Counted from the first letter of the stretch, positions 27,307 through 36,047 are shown. The stretch is 64,000 nt of DNA from an uncultured Clostridium sp. (GCA_902785295.1 CACZYK010000034.1:40501-104500); one strand, 5' to 3'. The notes: generated by a model from the sequence alone, not told the origin. Program-made: numbers and translations.

Positions 27307-27468
27307 TTACCAAAATGGCTTTATTTCTTGAACTGTTCCAATTAAAAGCTTCATTACAAGAAATAATAAAAGTATTCCAATTATAACAGAAACTATACCA
27401 CCTATTATCCACAAAAATATTTCTAATACTTTTGCTTTTTTAGAGTTTTTATCTTTAATAAGTTTCAT
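27307..27468 (-). CDS. Small single-pass membrane protein, unknown function
   Basis: This 53-residue frame has a strong AAAGGAGG ribosome site. It begins MKLIKDKNSKKAKVLEIF, followed by one membrane helix (WIIGGIVSVIIGILLLFLVM, about 19-38), and ends with QEIKPFW. Positively charged N-terminus and a single helix suggest an inner-membrane protein with the N-terminus inside. It follows the Glu-rich protein gene at 27516 by under 50 bp and probably shares its transcript. No family is recognised. Confidence 0.65.
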   Translation of the reverse strand: MKLIKDKNSKKAKVLEIFLWIIGGIVSVIIGILLLFLVMKLLIGTVQEIKPFW

Positions 27469-27515
27469 TTTGTAATAACTTCCTCCTTTCTTTATTCTTT
27501 GGTCTATTGATTTAA

Positions 27516-28109
27516 TTATTCTTCTTGATTTTCTTCTTCCTTCTTACTTTCTTCTTGAACTTCTTGTTGAGGTTCTTCTTTAACTTCTTCTTTGACTTCT
27601 TCCTTAGTTTCCTCTTTACTTTCTTGTTGATTAACTTTGTCTAATAAATTCAATATTTTATTTACATTATCTTTTTCTAATAAATTCAATATTTTACTTA
27701 GATTTTCTATAAACTCTTTTGCTAAATCTCCAACACTCTTTTTTTTTTCTTCCTCTTTATTTTCTTCTTCTTTCTTCTCCTCCTCTTTATTTTCCTCTTC
27801 TTTTTGCTCGCCTTCTTCAGGATTAGAAGCTTCACTCCAATCTATAACATAATAAGGAAAAGGTTTTTTGGTAGGAATTTTATTAAGAACAGGAAGAGTA
27901 TGCTCATATACTTCTTTAATTTCTTGATTTTCTGTTATTTTAAAACCTTCATGCTCTAATCTTTTTTTATCATCATCAGAAATATAATCAACCCTACAAT
28001 TTGTTTTCCCATTCATACTACTTTCTTCTATAAGAGCAATTAAATCTTCATTTATAAGGTCTCGTTGTCTTTTCATTGCTAAGCTAAACATTTCATTAGC
28101 CATTGACAT
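27516..28109 (-). CDS. Protein with Glu/Lys repeat tail, unknown function
   Basis: A 197-residue protein read from the ATG at 28109, which follows GAAGGGAG; longer in-frame starts lack a ribosome site. The N-terminal 85 residues look folded (MSMANEMFSLAMKRQRDLIN, then CRVDYISDDDKKRL, and YYVIDWSEA). After that come Glu/Lys repeats of the EENKEEEKK type, a hydrophobic heptad segment (LSKILNLLEKDNVNKILNLL, with a near-duplicate half) and an EEVKEE tail. The tail is likely disordered and repeat-prone. It is divergent from the flavoprotein operon and shares a promoter region with it. Confidence 0.7.
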   Translation of the reverse strand: MSMANEMFSLAMKRQRDLINEDLIALIEESSMNGKTNCRVDYISDDDKKRLEHEGFKITENQEIKEVYEHTLPVLNKIPTKKPFPYYVIDWSEASNPEEGEQKEEENKEEEKKEEENKEEEKKKSVGDLAKEFIENLSKILNLLEKDNVNKILNLLDKVNQQESKEETKEEVKEEVKEEPQQEVQEESKKEEENQEE

Positions 28110-28237
28110 AAATACCATCTCCCTTCTATATACACATTTTATCACAATATTTATTCTTTGTAATATAAAGTGTGTAACATTTTGTATTATAAGAAATATC
28201 TTATTATAAGAAACACTAATTTTAGGAGTTTTTATTA

Positions 28238-29227
28238 ATGAAAGAACATGCAAATTGCATAGATTGTGGCACAGAATTTTGTCCTTGTAAGCTTGCAGAA
28301 ACAGGTGAATGCATATTATGCTCTCAACTTCAAGGAGAACATTTTTGTGATTGTTTAAATTGGAATGGAGTGTGTATATATCAAGAATTATATAATAATG
28401 GAATGAAAGCTAAAAAAGGAAGAAGTACCTATTGTTGTAAAGTAAAATATTTAAGAAAAGATGATGAAATAATTATTATAAAAATAGAAATACCTCATAA
28501 ACTTGCTTTAGACCTTGTAAAACCTGGAGGATATATTTTTATAAGAACTGACAAAAATCAATTCTTTGATATTCCAATCTCTGTTATGGATTCTGATATT
28601 GACAATAATATTCTTTCTCTTGCTATTGAAATAAGAGGTATAAAGACAAAAAAGTTACTTAATATAAAAGAAAATGACATTATTCAAATAAGAGGACCTT
28701 ATTGGAATGGAGTTTTTGGTCAAAAAAATATTGAAAAACAACATGATGGCAATAATATTTTAGTACTTGCAAGAGGAATAGGAATGGCTCCTATGGTTCC
28801 TGTTATAAGAAGGCTTAAAAATAATAACAATAATATAGATATTTATGTAGATAAGGGAAACCTTAAAGAGGATTTTTCTAAAGAATATATAGAAAAGTAT
28901 AATTGTATTGAAAAAGAGACAAACCTTCTTAATAAAGGTTTACTTTCAGAAGAGGGAAAATTTATAATAAAAAATTCTATAATTGATAAGGACATAAAAT
29001 TAATTCATATTGCTGGTGCTGATGTGCTAACCTATAGAGTAATTGAATACTTAGACGAGTTAGATAGAAAAGATATTCTTCTTTCATGTTGTAATAATTT
29101 TAAAATGTGCTGTGGTGAAGGTATATGTGGTGCTTGCACAGCAAGATACTCTAATCATAGAGTAAAAAGATTTTGTAAGCTTCAAATAGACCCAAGAAAT
29201 ATTTTTGAAGGGAGAAGATTAATATGA
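28238..29227 (+). CDS. Ferredoxin-NADP reductase/PyrK-like flavoprotein with N-terminal Cys cluster
   Basis: A 329-residue electron-transfer protein. The first 50 residues hold about nine cysteines (CIDCGTEFCPC, CILC, FCDC) and may bind iron-sulfur or zinc. A ferredoxin-reductase beta-barrel with an FAD site follows (GGYIFIRTDK near 106), then an NAD domain (LARGIGMAPMVPVIRRL near 183). It ends with a PyrK-type [2Fe-2S] cysteine set, CCGEGICGACTARY near 292. It overlaps the next gene by 4 nt. The pair probably forms an NAD(P)H-linked complex; the electron acceptor is unknown. Dihydroorotate, sulfide or polysulfide roles are possible by family only. Confidence 0.85.
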   Translation: MKEHANCIDCGTEFCPCKLAETGECILCSQLQGEHFCDCLNWNGVCIYQELYNNGMKAKKGRSTYCCKVKYLRKDDEIIIIKIEIPHKLALDLVKPGGYIFIRTDKNQFFDIPISVMDSDIDNNILSLAIEIRGIKTKKLLNIKENDIIQIRGPYWNGVFGQKNIEKQHDGNNILVLARGIGMAPMVPVIRRLKNNNNNIDIYVDKGNLKEDFSKEYIEKYNCIEKETNLLNKGLLSEEGKFIIKNSIIDKDIKLIHIAGADVLTYRVIEYLDELDRKDILLSCCNNFKMCCGEGICGACTARYSNHRVKRFCKLQIDPRNIFEGRRLI

Positions 29228-30504
29228 AAATAATTATAATTGGTGGGGGCTGGGCAGGCGTTTCTGCTGCAATAAGTGCTAATAAAGCTGGAGCTGAAGT
29301 TCATATATATGAAAAGACAGATTTACTTTTAGGACTTGGAAATGTAGGCGGAATTATGAGAAATAATGGTCGCTATACTGCTTTAGAGGAACTTAAGGTT
29401 TTAGGTGGGGATGAATTTGTAAATGTAATAGATAGCTGCTCTAGGCATAAGGATATAGATTTTCCAGGACATAAGCATGCAAGCCTTTATGATGTAAATA
29501 AAATAGAAGGAGTAATTAGAGATTATGTAAAAAGTTTGGGAATAAATATTCATATGGAAAGTAGAGTTCAAGATGTTAATTTTGATTCTCATAAGATTAA
29601 AGGAATATGTCTTTCTGATGATACCTATGTAGAGGGAGATGTTTTTATAGAAACTACAGGAACCACAGGTCCTATGGGAAATTGTCTTCGCTATGGAAAT
29701 GGATGCTCTATGTGTATTTTAAGATGCCCTGCCTTTGGACCTAGAATAAGTATAAGTGAAAGATGTGGAGTTTCAGATATTCAAGGCGAAAGAGGTGGAG
29801 ATGTTTTAGGAGCCTTTTCAGGCTCATGTAAGCTTGCTAAAGAAAGCTTATCAGAAGAAATTGTAAAAGATCTTGATGAGAAAGGAGTTGTTATATTAAA
29901 GATTCCTAAAGAAGATGTTAACTATGGAAAATTAAAATCTAAAGTATGCCAGCAATATGCCTTAAAAGAATTTGCAGAAAATGTGATTCTATTAGATACT
30001 GGCCATGCAAAACTTATGACTACCTATTATCCTTTAGAAAAATTAAGAAAAATCAAAGGATTAGAACATGCAAAATATGTAGACCCTTATGCTGGAAGTA
30101 AAGGAAATTCCATAAGATACCTATCTGTTGCACCTAGAACTGATGATATGAAAGTAAATGGAGTAGATAATTTATTTTGCGCTGGAGAAAAAAGTGGACT
30201 TTTTGTTGGACATACAGAAGCTATATGCACAGGATACCTTGCAGGACATAATTCTGTAAGACTTGCACTTGGAATACCTTTATTAATTCTTCCAACTTCA
30301 ATTGCTATAGGGGATTTAATTGCTTATGAAAATGAAAGGTCTAAAACAAGAGAAGGAAAAAAAGAAAGATATACATTTGCTGGTTCTGTTTATTTAAAAA
30401 GAATGATAGAAAAAGGGCTTTATACTATGGATTTAAAAGAAATAAGGAAAAGGATAGAAAAACTTAACTTAGATAATGTATTTAATTCAAAATTGTGTTA
30501 TTAA
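29224..30504 (+). CDS. GidA/TrmFO-like FAD-dependent oxidoreductase
   Basis: A 426-residue flavoprotein with an N-terminal dinucleotide loop, IIGGGWAGVSAAISANKAGA. Other blocks are NVGGIMRNNGRY near 40, a Cys-rich segment GNGCSMCILRCPAFGPRIS near 160, and VDNLFCAGEKSGLFVGHTEA near 318, which resembles the FAD-contact loop of GidA/TrmFO folate-dependent enzymes. It lacks the length of GidA. ATGA overlap with the upstream reductase implies equal synthesis. The true reaction is unknown. The paired Cys sites suggest internal electron transfer from the partner. Confidence 0.8.
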   Translation: MKIIIIGGGWAGVSAAISANKAGAEVHIYEKTDLLLGLGNVGGIMRNNGRYTALEELKVLGGDEFVNVIDSCSRHKDIDFPGHKHASLYDVNKIEGVIRDYVKSLGINIHMESRVQDVNFDSHKIKGICLSDDTYVEGDVFIETTGTTGPMGNCLRYGNGCSMCILRCPAFGPRISISERCGVSDIQGERGGDVLGAFSGSCKLAKESLSEEIVKDLDEKGVVILKIPKEDVNYGKLKSKVCQQYALKEFAENVILLDTGHAKLMTTYYPLEKLRKIKGLEHAKYVDPYAGSKGNSIRYLSVAPRTDDMKVNGVDNLFCAGEKSGLFVGHTEAICTGYLAGHNSVRLALGIPLLILPTSIAIGDLIAYENERSKTREGKKERYTFAGSVYLKRMIEKGLYTMDLKEIRKRIEKLNLDNVFNSKLCY

Positions 30505-30560
30505 TACTAAAATTTCAGTTAAAATATTTCTATTTAAAAATATAAATTTATGTTAAGAAT

Positions 30561-30636
30561 GGACTGTCGCACAAAAAAATTTTTATAGCAATATAGTGTA
30601 CTATATATTCTATTAATGTTTCTTAATGCGACAGCC
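30561..30636. repeat. MITE-like hairpin element, copy 1, between convergent genes
   Basis: GGACTGTCGCA (30561-30571) and TGCGACAGCC (30627-30636) form inverted ends. In the same order as the reverse complement of 33580-33645, it carries GCACAAAAAA just inside the left end and TTAATG just inside the right end. It sits between convergent genes and may also end both transcripts. Confidence 0.6.
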
Positions 30637-30675
30637 TCTACTATTTTAAACTTACACAAATAAAGAAATTAAATA

Positions 30676-31329
30676 CTAATCTACTTTTTTTATAGCATTT
30701 ATTATGGAACTTGTTCCTAGTCTATCAACTCCAAGATTGATAAATTCTTCGGCTATCTTTAAATTCTTTACTCCTCCAGAGGCTTTAATTTTAACATTAG
30801 AACCTATATGCTTTGAAAATAAGATTATATCTTCTTTTGTAGCTCCATTTGTGCCAAAGCCTGTAGAGGTTTTTATATAATCTGCCTTTGCATTAGTTAC
30901 TACTTCACATAATTTAATTTTTTCTTCTTCAGTTAAAAAGCAAGTTTCTACTATAACCTTTAGTATGTGTTCTCCACAAATTTTTTTAATTTCTTTTATT
31001 TCCTCTTCAACAGTTTTAAATTCACCACTTTTTATATCACCTAAATTTACAACCATATCTATTTCATCTGCACCATTTTTTATTGCATCTTTACACTCAA
31101 ACATTTTTGTTTCTTTTGTTGAATATCCATTTGGAAAGCCTATTACTGTACATATTTTTAAGTTTTCTTTTACATATTCCTTTGCTTTTTTTACATATGA
31201 AGGAGGTATGCATATAGAAGCTACATTATATTCTATACCTTCATCACAAAGCTTTTTTATTTCCTCAAATGTACATACTTGATTTAAAAGAGTGTGGTCT
31301 ACTCTTTTTAATATCTCCTTAATATCCAT
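30676..31329 (-). CDS. deoC: Deoxyribose-phosphate aldolase
   Basis: A 217-residue class I aldolase cleaving 2-deoxyribose 5-phosphate to acetaldehyde and glyceraldehyde 3-phosphate. The Schiff-base lysine is in [11 protein letters not shown] near residue 150. The second lysine sits in [11 protein letters not shown] near 180, and DHTLL at residues 12-16 is the family start block. It completes deoxynucleoside breakdown begun by pdp and deoB at 37654-40140, although it lies apart from them. It is followed by a MITE-like hairpin on the 3' side. Confidence 0.96.
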   Translation of the reverse strand: MDIKEILKRVDHTLLNQVCTFEEIKKLCDEGIEYNVASICIPPSYVKKAKEYVKENLKICTVIGFPNGYSTKETKMFECKDAIKNGADEIDMVVNLGDIKSGEFKTVEEEIKEIKKICGEHILKVIVETCFLTEEEKIKLCEVVTNAKADYIKTSTGFGTNGATKEDIILFSKHIGSNVKIKASGGVKNLKIAEEFINLGVDRLGTSSIINAIKKVD

Positions 31330-31419
31330 AAAATTCTAAATTTCTCCTTTCTTTTTTAAATTTTCTACTTTTTCAGATGTTCCTTTCCATATCTATCTTA
31401 TATCTTCTTTTTTATATTA

Positions 31420-32307
31420 TCAAGAAACTATATCATTTGATAAGTTATAGATATTATAAGCAAGCTCTTTTAAATTCTTTCCTTGAAAAGCAACTGTTTC
31501 TTGAATATAATTAAATATTTTTTCTGTTACATTCCACCTATCAGGACAATTTAAAACAACAATTATTATATCCTTTCCCTTATAGTTTATAGAAGAAACA
31601 AGACATTTTCCTGCTTGACCAGTATACCCTGTTTTTACTCCATTAGCACCTGGTATTCTCCATAATATTTTATTTATATTTGAGTAATCTCTTGTAAAAT
31701 TATATTTACTTCGAGAAATTTCTTTTGTTCCAACTATCTCTCTAAATTCTTCATATTCCATTCCTTTAGCAGTTAAAAGAGCTAAATCATAAGCAGAAGA
31801 ATAATGGTCTGTCATATCTAATCCATGAGGAGATTCAAAATGAGAGTCAAGAAGACCTAAACTTGTTTTATAGTTATTCATTATTTCTGCAAAGCCTTCA
31901 ACACTTCCTCCAATTCCCTCTGCAAGGGTTATTGCTGCATCATTTCCTGAACGATACATTAATCCATATAATAGTTCTCTTACTGTTATTTTTTCATTTT
32001 CTTTATAGCCCACAGTAGAGCCTCTTACTGAAGAGGCGTTTTTGCTTACTACAAATTTTTCATCTAAATTTCCTCTTTCTATTGTTATTAAAGCTGTTAA
32101 TATTTTGGTTGTACTTGCCATTGGAACTAATTCATATCCATTTTGTTCAAAAAGTATAGTTTTGCTTTCTCTATCAATTGCAATAGCATTTCTTGCATCT
32201 ACTCTAAGTGATTGTATATTTTCACAATAAGCATCCTTTATATTAATATTTAGTGTTAATACTCCAATTATAAGAAAAGAAATAATAAACTTTACTTTTA
32301 TTTTCAT
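31420..32307 (-). CDS. D-alanyl-D-alanine carboxypeptidase (DacB-like)
   Basis: A 295-residue penicillin-binding protein. After a signal peptide (about 1-25) it has the three active-site motifs: ASTTK (Ser-x-x-Lys) near 57, SGN near 112, and KTGYTGQ near 202. It removes the terminal D-Ala from peptidoglycan stem peptides outside the membrane. The start chosen is the ATG after AAGGTGA; a GTG three codons upstream is less likely. It lacks the C-terminal domain of DacF-type enzymes. Its last codons match the repeat copy at 41884 weakly in base sequence. Confidence 0.92.
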   Translation of the reverse strand: MKIKVKFIISFLIIGVLTLNINIKDAYCENIQSLRVDARNAIAIDRESKTILFEQNGYELVPMASTTKILTALITIERGNLDEKFVVSKNASSVRGSTVGYKENEKITVRELLYGLMYRSGNDAAITLAEGIGGSVEGFAEIMNNYKTSLGLLDSHFESPHGLDMTDHYSSAYDLALLTAKGMEYEEFREIVGTKEISRSKYNFTRDYSNINKILWRIPGANGVKTGYTGQAGKCLVSSINYKGKDIIIVVLNCPDRWNVTEKIFNYIQETVAFQGKNLKELAYNIYNLSNDIVS

Positions 32308-32381
32308 GGAAATCACCTTCTAAAAATTAATCATTATTAGTTTACCTAATTTTTTAAACTTTAAACAATTTTTTTATTACT

Positions 32382-32456
32382 ATGAAATTATATTATTTGA
32401 TAACTTGTTACGCTGGTAATAAAGCTTGATAAAAGAAATAAGTTTAAAAATTTTTT
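32382..32456 (+). repeat. Dispersed structured repeat, copy 2
   Basis: GAAATTATATTATTTGATAA begins the copy. The central AATAAAGCTTGATAAAAGAA matches copy 1 with one change. Inner arms AACTT and AAGTT are kept. It lies in the divergent gap between the carboxypeptidase and the DUF2953 gene. Confidence 0.6.
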
Positions 32457-32534
32457 TTAAGATTATATTTCTATTGTTTAAAATTTGTAATGATAGTTAA
32501 TACTAATAATATTCTTTAATTTTGGAGGAAATAA

Positions 32535-33110
32535 ATGAAACTTTTTCTTTTAATTTTATTAATTTTAATTATTCCCATTCCAATTAAAATTAGTATTTCC
32601 TATACAAAAGAAAATTATTATATAAAAATATATAAAATAAATATTTTTAAAAAACAAAATATTAAGGATGAAGAAATGCCCCAAAAAAACAAACAAGAAA
32701 AATCTCATAAAAAATTTAAGAAAAATAGAAAACTTGAAATAAGTTATGTAATAGAAATAATTAACGCATTAAATAAAAATCATTTTAAACCAAAGCTAAA
32801 GCTAAAAGGAGATTTTCAATATTCTTTAAATGATGCTGCTAAAACAGCTATTTTTTATGGCATACTTCAGAGTATAAGCCCTTACATATTAGAAGGATTT
32901 AAAATTCTTTTTAAAATAAAATCATTTAAATTATTTATAAAGCCTATATTTAAAGATGAATTTATAGGAAATTTTAATATTACATGTATAATTTTTTTAT
33001 CATTTGGCAAAACTATAATTATAATTTGCTTAATAATAAAAGCAGTTTTAAATAAAAAAATATCAAAAATAAAGGAAGGTCTATATAATGAACAGCAATC
33101 ATCAAGTTGA
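32535..33110 (+). CDS. DUF2953 domain protein
   Basis: A 191-residue protein with an N-terminal hydrophobic segment (about 1-20), a basic linker (KKFKKNRKLEISY) and a C-terminal region with one or two membrane-like stretches (about 145-178). This is the pattern of DUF2953, which regularly precedes gerW/ytfJ in sporulating Firmicutes. It overlaps gerW by 23 nt, so the two are translated together. A GGAGG ribosome site precedes the ATG. A sporulation role is inferred only from that neighbour. Confidence 0.8.
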   Translation: MKLFLLILLILIIPIPIKISISYTKENYYIKIYKINIFKKQNIKDEEMPQKNKQEKSHKKFKKNRKLEISYVIEIINALNKNHFKPKLKLKGDFQYSLNDAAKTAIFYGILQSISPYILEGFKILFKIKSFKLFIKPIFKDEFIGNFNITCIIFLSFGKTIIIICLIIKAVLNKKISKIKEGLYNEQQSSS

Positions 33111-33567
33111 AAATTTAATGAAAAGTACAATGGAAAACTTAAGAAATATGATAGATGTAAATACTGTTGTAGGAGATACTGTTGAAATGAACAATGGAAA
33201 CTGTATAATTCCTATATCTAAAGTCACTTTTGGTTTTGCTTCAGGAGGAAGTGATTTTGCACTTAATAATGAAAATTATAAAGATGAAGACTACCCTTTT
33301 GGAGGTGGTACAGGAGCTGGAGTATCAGTTAAACCTGTTGCCTTTCTTGTAGTTAGAGATGAATCTGTAAGGCTTCTTCCAGTTGAGCAAGATACAACCT
33401 ATGATAGAATAGTTGATACAGTTCCTCAAGTTCTTGAAATAATAAAAGATTTTACAAAAAATAAAGATAAAAAAAGCCAAAATAATGATAATTGTGAAGA
33501 GGATATAAATGACTCTAATATATTTGAATCTTCCTGTTCATCTTATCACTTAAATAGAGAAGACTAA
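33088..33567 (+). CDS. gerW: Spore germination/sporulation protein GerW (YtfJ)
   Basis: A 159-residue YtfJ/GerW protein, made in sporulation and needed for normal germination in Bacillus. The family core is seen in GDTVEMNNGNCIIPISKVTF (about 29-48), FASGGSDF and GGGTGAGVSVKPVAFLV near 72. The C-terminal 35 residues are an Asn/Asp/Ser-rich tail. It is translated from within the end of the DUF2953 gene. A bidirectional hairpin follows. Confidence 0.92.
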   Translation: MNSNHQVENLMKSTMENLRNMIDVNTVVGDTVEMNNGNCIIPISKVTFGFASGGSDFALNNENYKDEDYPFGGGTGAGVSVKPVAFLVVRDESVRLLPVEQDTTYDRIVDTVPQVLEIIKDFTKNKDKKSQNNDNCEEDINDSNIFESSCSSYHLNRED

Positions 33568-33573
33568 ACAGTC

Positions 33574-33650
33574 ATTTATGGAGCTGTTACATTAACAAAA
33601 AATATGCTATATATTATGATTAGAATTTTTTGTGCAACAACTCCATAAAT
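33574..33650. repeat. MITE-like hairpin element, copy 2, inverted
   Basis: The 17-nt arms at 33574-33590 and 33634-33650 pair with two mismatches (ATTTATGGAGCTGTTAC and its near complement). The reverse complement of the interior resembles the element at 30561-30636. It lies between convergent gerW and the Uma2 gene and likely terminates both. Confidence 0.6.
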
Positions 33651-33654
33651 TATT

Positions 33655-34227
33655 TTAAATATTAAAAGTATTAAAGTCTATTTCTAAATCATCATAAATA
33701 TTTACTTTAATTTTATCATTAAATGTATAAACTCCTGGGGATTCATAATTTTCTCCAGTCAAGACATAAACAAAAACACTTCTTTTTCTAGGATCAATAA
33801 TCCAATATTCCTTAACTTTATATTTTTGATAAAGATTTAATTTTGTTACATAGTCATGCCCTACACTAGAAGGTGATACAATTTCAACTATCATATCAGG
33901 AGAACCAGTACACCCAGCATCAGTTAATTTATTTTTATCACATATAACTGAAATATCTGGTTGAACTACTGATTGACTATTAATAGCCTCTTCATCATCA
34001 TTCTTTAGTATTACATCAAATGGTGCTGGATAAACAACACAATCTCCCTTATTTGATTTTATATAATTTCTTATTTCAGAACTAATTTCCATAACTAAGT
34101 GTTGATGTATCCTTGATGGTGCTGGTGATATATTAAAAATTTCTCCTTCTATAATTTCTATTCTTTCATCATCTGTAAAAGTTAAATAATCTTTATAGGT
34201 ATATAATTTATTTTTTTTTGGTATAAT
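33655..34227 (-). CDS. Uma2 family (PD-(D/E)XK) protein, apparently starting at ATT
   Basis: Uma2 proteins have a restriction-endonuclease-like fold. The full domain is 190 residues only if translation starts at ATT at 34227, seven bases after a strong AAAGGAGGG site. The next ATG is at 34092 and would cut 45 conserved residues (LYTYKDYLTF, ERIEIIEGEI, SPAPSRIHQHL). The nuclease core is present: VQPDISVICDK, PDMIVEIVSPSS and YWIIDPRKRSV. Either ATT is a true rare start or the start codon was lost recently and the gene is inactive. Confidence 0.75.
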   Translation of the reverse strand: MIPKKNKLYTYKDYLTFTDDERIEIIEGEIFNISPAPSRIHQHLVMEISSEIRNYIKSNKGDCVVYPAPFDVILKNDDEEAINSQSVVQPDISVICDKNKLTDAGCTGSPDMIVEIVSPSSVGHDYVTKLNLYQKYKVKEYWIIDPRKRSVFVYVLTGENYESPGVYTFNDKIKVNIYDDLEIDFNTFNI

Positions 34228-34375
34228 GGAAAACCCTCCTTTAAAAAATACCTCCTAAATTTAAAATATCACAATAAATCTTACAAAGCAATATTTTGAA
34301 AAAAGGAAGAAGATCTGATTGGAAAGATTTATGAATGCTTAATATATAAAAAAAATTATAAGTTAAGAATACTTT

Positions 34376-34993
34376 TTAATTATCTAAAGTTTTTTCTATT
34401 TCACTTTCATTTAATATTTCTTCTGTTTCATCTGTATTATCAAATAAATCTAATGAAGGAAGTTCCTTTAAATCATTAAGCTCAAATTGTCTTAAAAATT
34501 CATCTGTAGTTGAGTATAAAATTGGTCTTCCTGGAACATCAAGTCTACCACTTTCTTTAATTAAGTTTTTTTCAATTAGTTTTTGTATTGCACTTTCAGA
34601 TTTTACTCCTCTAATTTCATCTATATCAATTCTTGTTATAGGTTGTTTATATGCAATAATTGCTAAGCTTTCAAGAGAAGCTTGAGATAGGGATTGTCTC
34701 TTATTTTTCTTAAGAAGCCTTTGTATATAATCACTATTTTCACTTTTAGTTACAAGCTGATAATTATCTTTTATTGAAATAAGTTTAATTCCTCTCTCAG
34801 AAGCTTCATAATCAGTTATCATTTCATTTAAAATTTCTTCTATATATCTTGGAGGCATCTCTAAATTTATAGAGATTTCTCTTAGGCTTAAAGGCTCACC
34901 AGTAACAAAAAGAATAGATTCTATTATTGATTTTATTCGTTGCTTTTTTGATGCCTCTTCAAATTCTACTTGTCCAAATTCAAAATCATTCAT
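34376..34993 (-). CDS. scpB: Segregation and condensation protein B
   Basis: A 205-residue ScpB with two winged-helix domains: IIESILFVTGEPLSLREISI (about 23-42) opens the first, and SLAIIAYKQPITRIDIDEIR (about 107-126) is the hallmark block of the second. ScpB binds ScpA and SMC to condense and separate chromosomes. It overlaps scpA by 8 nt, so both are produced in step. The C-terminal tail is acidic, as is common. Confidence 0.96.
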   Translation of the reverse strand: MNDFEFGQVEFEEASKKQRIKSIIESILFVTGEPLSLREISINLEMPPRYIEEILNEMITDYEASERGIKLISIKDNYQLVTKSENSDYIQRLLKKNKRQSLSQASLESLAIIAYKQPITRIDIDEIRGVKSESAIQKLIEKNLIKESGRLDVPGRPILYSTTDEFLRQFELNDLKELPSLDLFDNTDETEEILNESEIEKTLDN

Positions 34994-35738
34994 TTTCTAC
35001 TCTCCTTTCTATTAATATACTTCCAAAGCCTTCATTTTGATATACCTTAACAGTTTTAAGCTTCATAAGCTCAAGCAATGCTAAAAATGTAACTACATAC
35101 TCTAACTTGCATTCACACTCTGAGGTTAAATCATCAAAGTTAACTATTTTTTCAGAAGGAATTGTATTTTTTAAATATTCAATCTTATCTTCAATTTTGT
35201 ATTTATCAACCTGTATATTTTTTTGTATAGTTGTTGTTTTATTTTGTTTATTTAAATAAGTTTCAAGTAAATTATTATAAATGCGATATAAATCTAAAAG
35301 AGAAATATTTTTTAAAGAATCATCTGTATCTTTATCGCTTTTTATTTCTTCAATAATCTCTGGTTTTTTAGAATAAACTTCTCCTGAATTAAGATACTTG
35401 TCCTTAAAAAATAAAGTTGAAGCTTTGATTTTCTTATATAGTATAAGTTTTTCTAAAAGCTTTTTTTCTATATCTTCTTCATCCTCTTCCTTGTCATTAT
35501 TTTTTATTTTAGGAAGAAGGGTTTTAGATTTTATTTCTATTAAAGTAGCAGCAACCACTATAAATTCAGAGGTGATTTCAAGGTCCATCTCCTTCATAGT
35601 ATCTAAATAAGCCAAATATTGATTTGTAATTTTATATATTTCTACATTATATATATCCATTTTATTTTTCTTAATTAAGTGTAACAATAAATCAAAAGGT
35701 CCTTCAAAATTGGCTACCTTAATTTTAGGAAGTTCCAT
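34986..35738 (-). CDS. scpA: Segregation and condensation protein A (kleisin)
   Basis: A 250-residue ScpA kleisin. The N-terminal SMC-neck-binding region starts KVANFEGPFDLLLHLIKKNK (about 7-26). A charged linker with KNNDKEEDEEDIEKK follows near 78. The C-terminal winged helix contains VTFLALLELMKLKTVKVYQN (about 213-232), which contacts the SMC head. It is the first gene of the scpAB pair and has a short leader preceding its ATG. Confidence 0.96.
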   Translation of the reverse strand: MELPKIKVANFEGPFDLLLHLIKKNKMDIYNVEIYKITNQYLAYLDTMKEMDLEITSEFIVVAATLIEIKSKTLLPKIKNNDKEEDEEDIEKKLLEKLILYKKIKASTLFFKDKYLNSGEVYSKKPEIIEEIKSDKDTDDSLKNISLLDLYRIYNNLLETYLNKQNKTTTIQKNIQVDKYKIEDKIEYLKNTIPSEKIVNFDDLTSECECKLEYVVTFLALLELMKLKTVKVYQNEGFGSILIERRVENE

Positions 35739-35910
35739 AGGTTAAATTCACCTCATTTTGCATTAAATTAACTTCAATTAATCTAGCATTATATCAGTCA
35801 TATATAAATATAATACTTTATGACTATACTATAATAACAATTTTCTAAATTTTTAACAAGAAAATTATTATAACTAACTAAAAAATATAAAGGCTATATT
35901 TTACATAAAG

Positions 35911-35975
35911 AATTTCAAGCACAATATATAGCACATTTCATTTAAATAAAATGTTATTATATTGTGCTTGAAATT
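35911..35975 (-). terminator. Long imperfect palindrome downstream of dacF
   Basis: The arms 35911-35928 and 35958-35975 are exact inverted repeats (AATTTCAAGCACAATATA and its complement). A second inner stem (ACATTT with AAATGT) continues the fold after a 4-nt bulge. It lies 73 bp beyond the dacF stop. The lack of a clean T tract makes the terminator role likely but not certain. Confidence 0.55.
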
Positions 35976-36047
35976 TGCTAATATGACAAATTCCTCTTAT
36001 CTAAGCTAACAAAATCATATTAAAAATATATAAGTTATGTATATAAT

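Noticed and set aside
30965-31282. Plus-strand frame of 105 codons inside deoC
   Set aside because: It is entirely antisense to a clear deoC gene and its translation is low-complexity Ser/Phe/Ile.
31420-31470. Similarity between the 3' end of the carboxypeptidase gene and repeat copy 4 (TATCAAGAAA..TATA..)
   Set aside because: It is short and AT-rich, and it lies in coding sequence. It could be chance, so no repeat copy is annotated.
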